Below are positions 63,981-64,000 of a DNA stretch of 64,000 bases, in pieces. The stretch covers positions 1,674,001 to 1,738,000 of the forward strand of contig NZ_CP142860.1 of NCBI RefSeq assembly GCF_036287215.1, written 5' to 3'. A program made the position numbers and the translations under genes. Numbering within the stretch: position 1 is the stretch's first letter; each line of letters opens with the position of its first letter. The stretch is from Caproiciproducens sp. CPB-2 (GTDB taxonomy: Bacteria; Bacillota; Clostridia; Oscillospirales; Acutalibacteraceae). Under the pieces are notes generated by a model, which saw nothing but the letters and a program-made list of their open reading frames with translations, did no database searches and was not told the DNA's origin.

Positions 63981-64000
63981 GCTTTGTTTGATTTTCCAAA

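Overview
The window looks like the chromosome of a spore-forming, butyrate-type anaerobic clostridium, most likely of the Oscillospiraceae/Ruminococcaceae type (a Caproiciproducens-like chain elongator would fit). The grounds are a complete thiolase-to-EtfA butyryl-CoA operon with a CoA transferase beside it, many sporulation and germination genes (gerABC, pdaA, pdaB, an alpha/beta SASP), a proton-pumping pyrophosphatase, AGGAGG-type ribosome sites, and TTGACA/TATAAT promoters with 17-bp spacers. No species can be named from the sequence alone.

Layout. 0-1 kb: the end of an AT-rich, minus-strand three-gene cassette (two unknown proteins and a cut metallophosphoesterase) behind a promoter that carries a perfect palindrome. 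1.3-3 kb: a phospholipase-C-like protein, a VOC protein and a FlxA-like coiled-coil protein. 3.1-15.46 kb: a variable region. It opens and closes with inverted copies of an about 50-bp repeat and contains gene remnants, an AT-rich gerA-type germination operon with a small fourth gene, and a GC-rich mobilizable module (accessory proteins, RecA-like Rep ATPase, MobC, relaxase, large serine recombinase) that stops against tRNA-Thr and tRNA-Asp. 15.7-19.6 kb: an ABC transporter operon with an unusual exported subunit. 20-23.4 kb: housekeeping genes (tRNA-Trp, rpsU, yqeG, aroQ, efp). 23.5-26.7 kb: a Crp/Fnr regulator followed by an SsuABC/ThiXYZ-like importer. 26.8-31.2 kb: a PglF/CapD-like sugar dehydratase, tdk and a membrane GGDEF protein. 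31.3-39.2 kb: cell-wall and spore genes (pdaB, pdaA, SASP, M14 peptidase, lytic transglycosylase) with nfo among them and a group of very small minus-strand genes. 39.5-48.6 kb: small membrane proteins, tRNA-Leu, a flavodoxin/HxlR pair, DegV, hppA, a DMT exporter, an alanyl-tRNA editing protein and a threonine aldolase.

48.9-56.6 kb holds the catabolic core: thl, crt, hbd, bcd, etfB and etfA in one operon with a Rex-like operator over the -10 box, then, convergently, a CoA transferase. The transferase is divergent from a WYL-type regulator across a region rich in TACCA/TGGTA half-sites. Together these genes turn acetyl-CoA into butyryl-CoA or longer acyl-CoA while reoxidising NADH, and release the acid by CoA transfer. 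57-64 kb: mntP, an isolated hisH-hisF pair, a DacF-type carboxypeptidase, pgi, a P-loop protein, a YceD/DUF177 protein and rpmF.

The features most worth following up are the possibility that the germination operon sits inside a mobilizable element, the micro-gene and hairpin cluster at 32.2-32.8 kb, and the operator-like sequences around the butyryl-CoA genes. Functions are assigned from motifs read by eye; no database search was possible.
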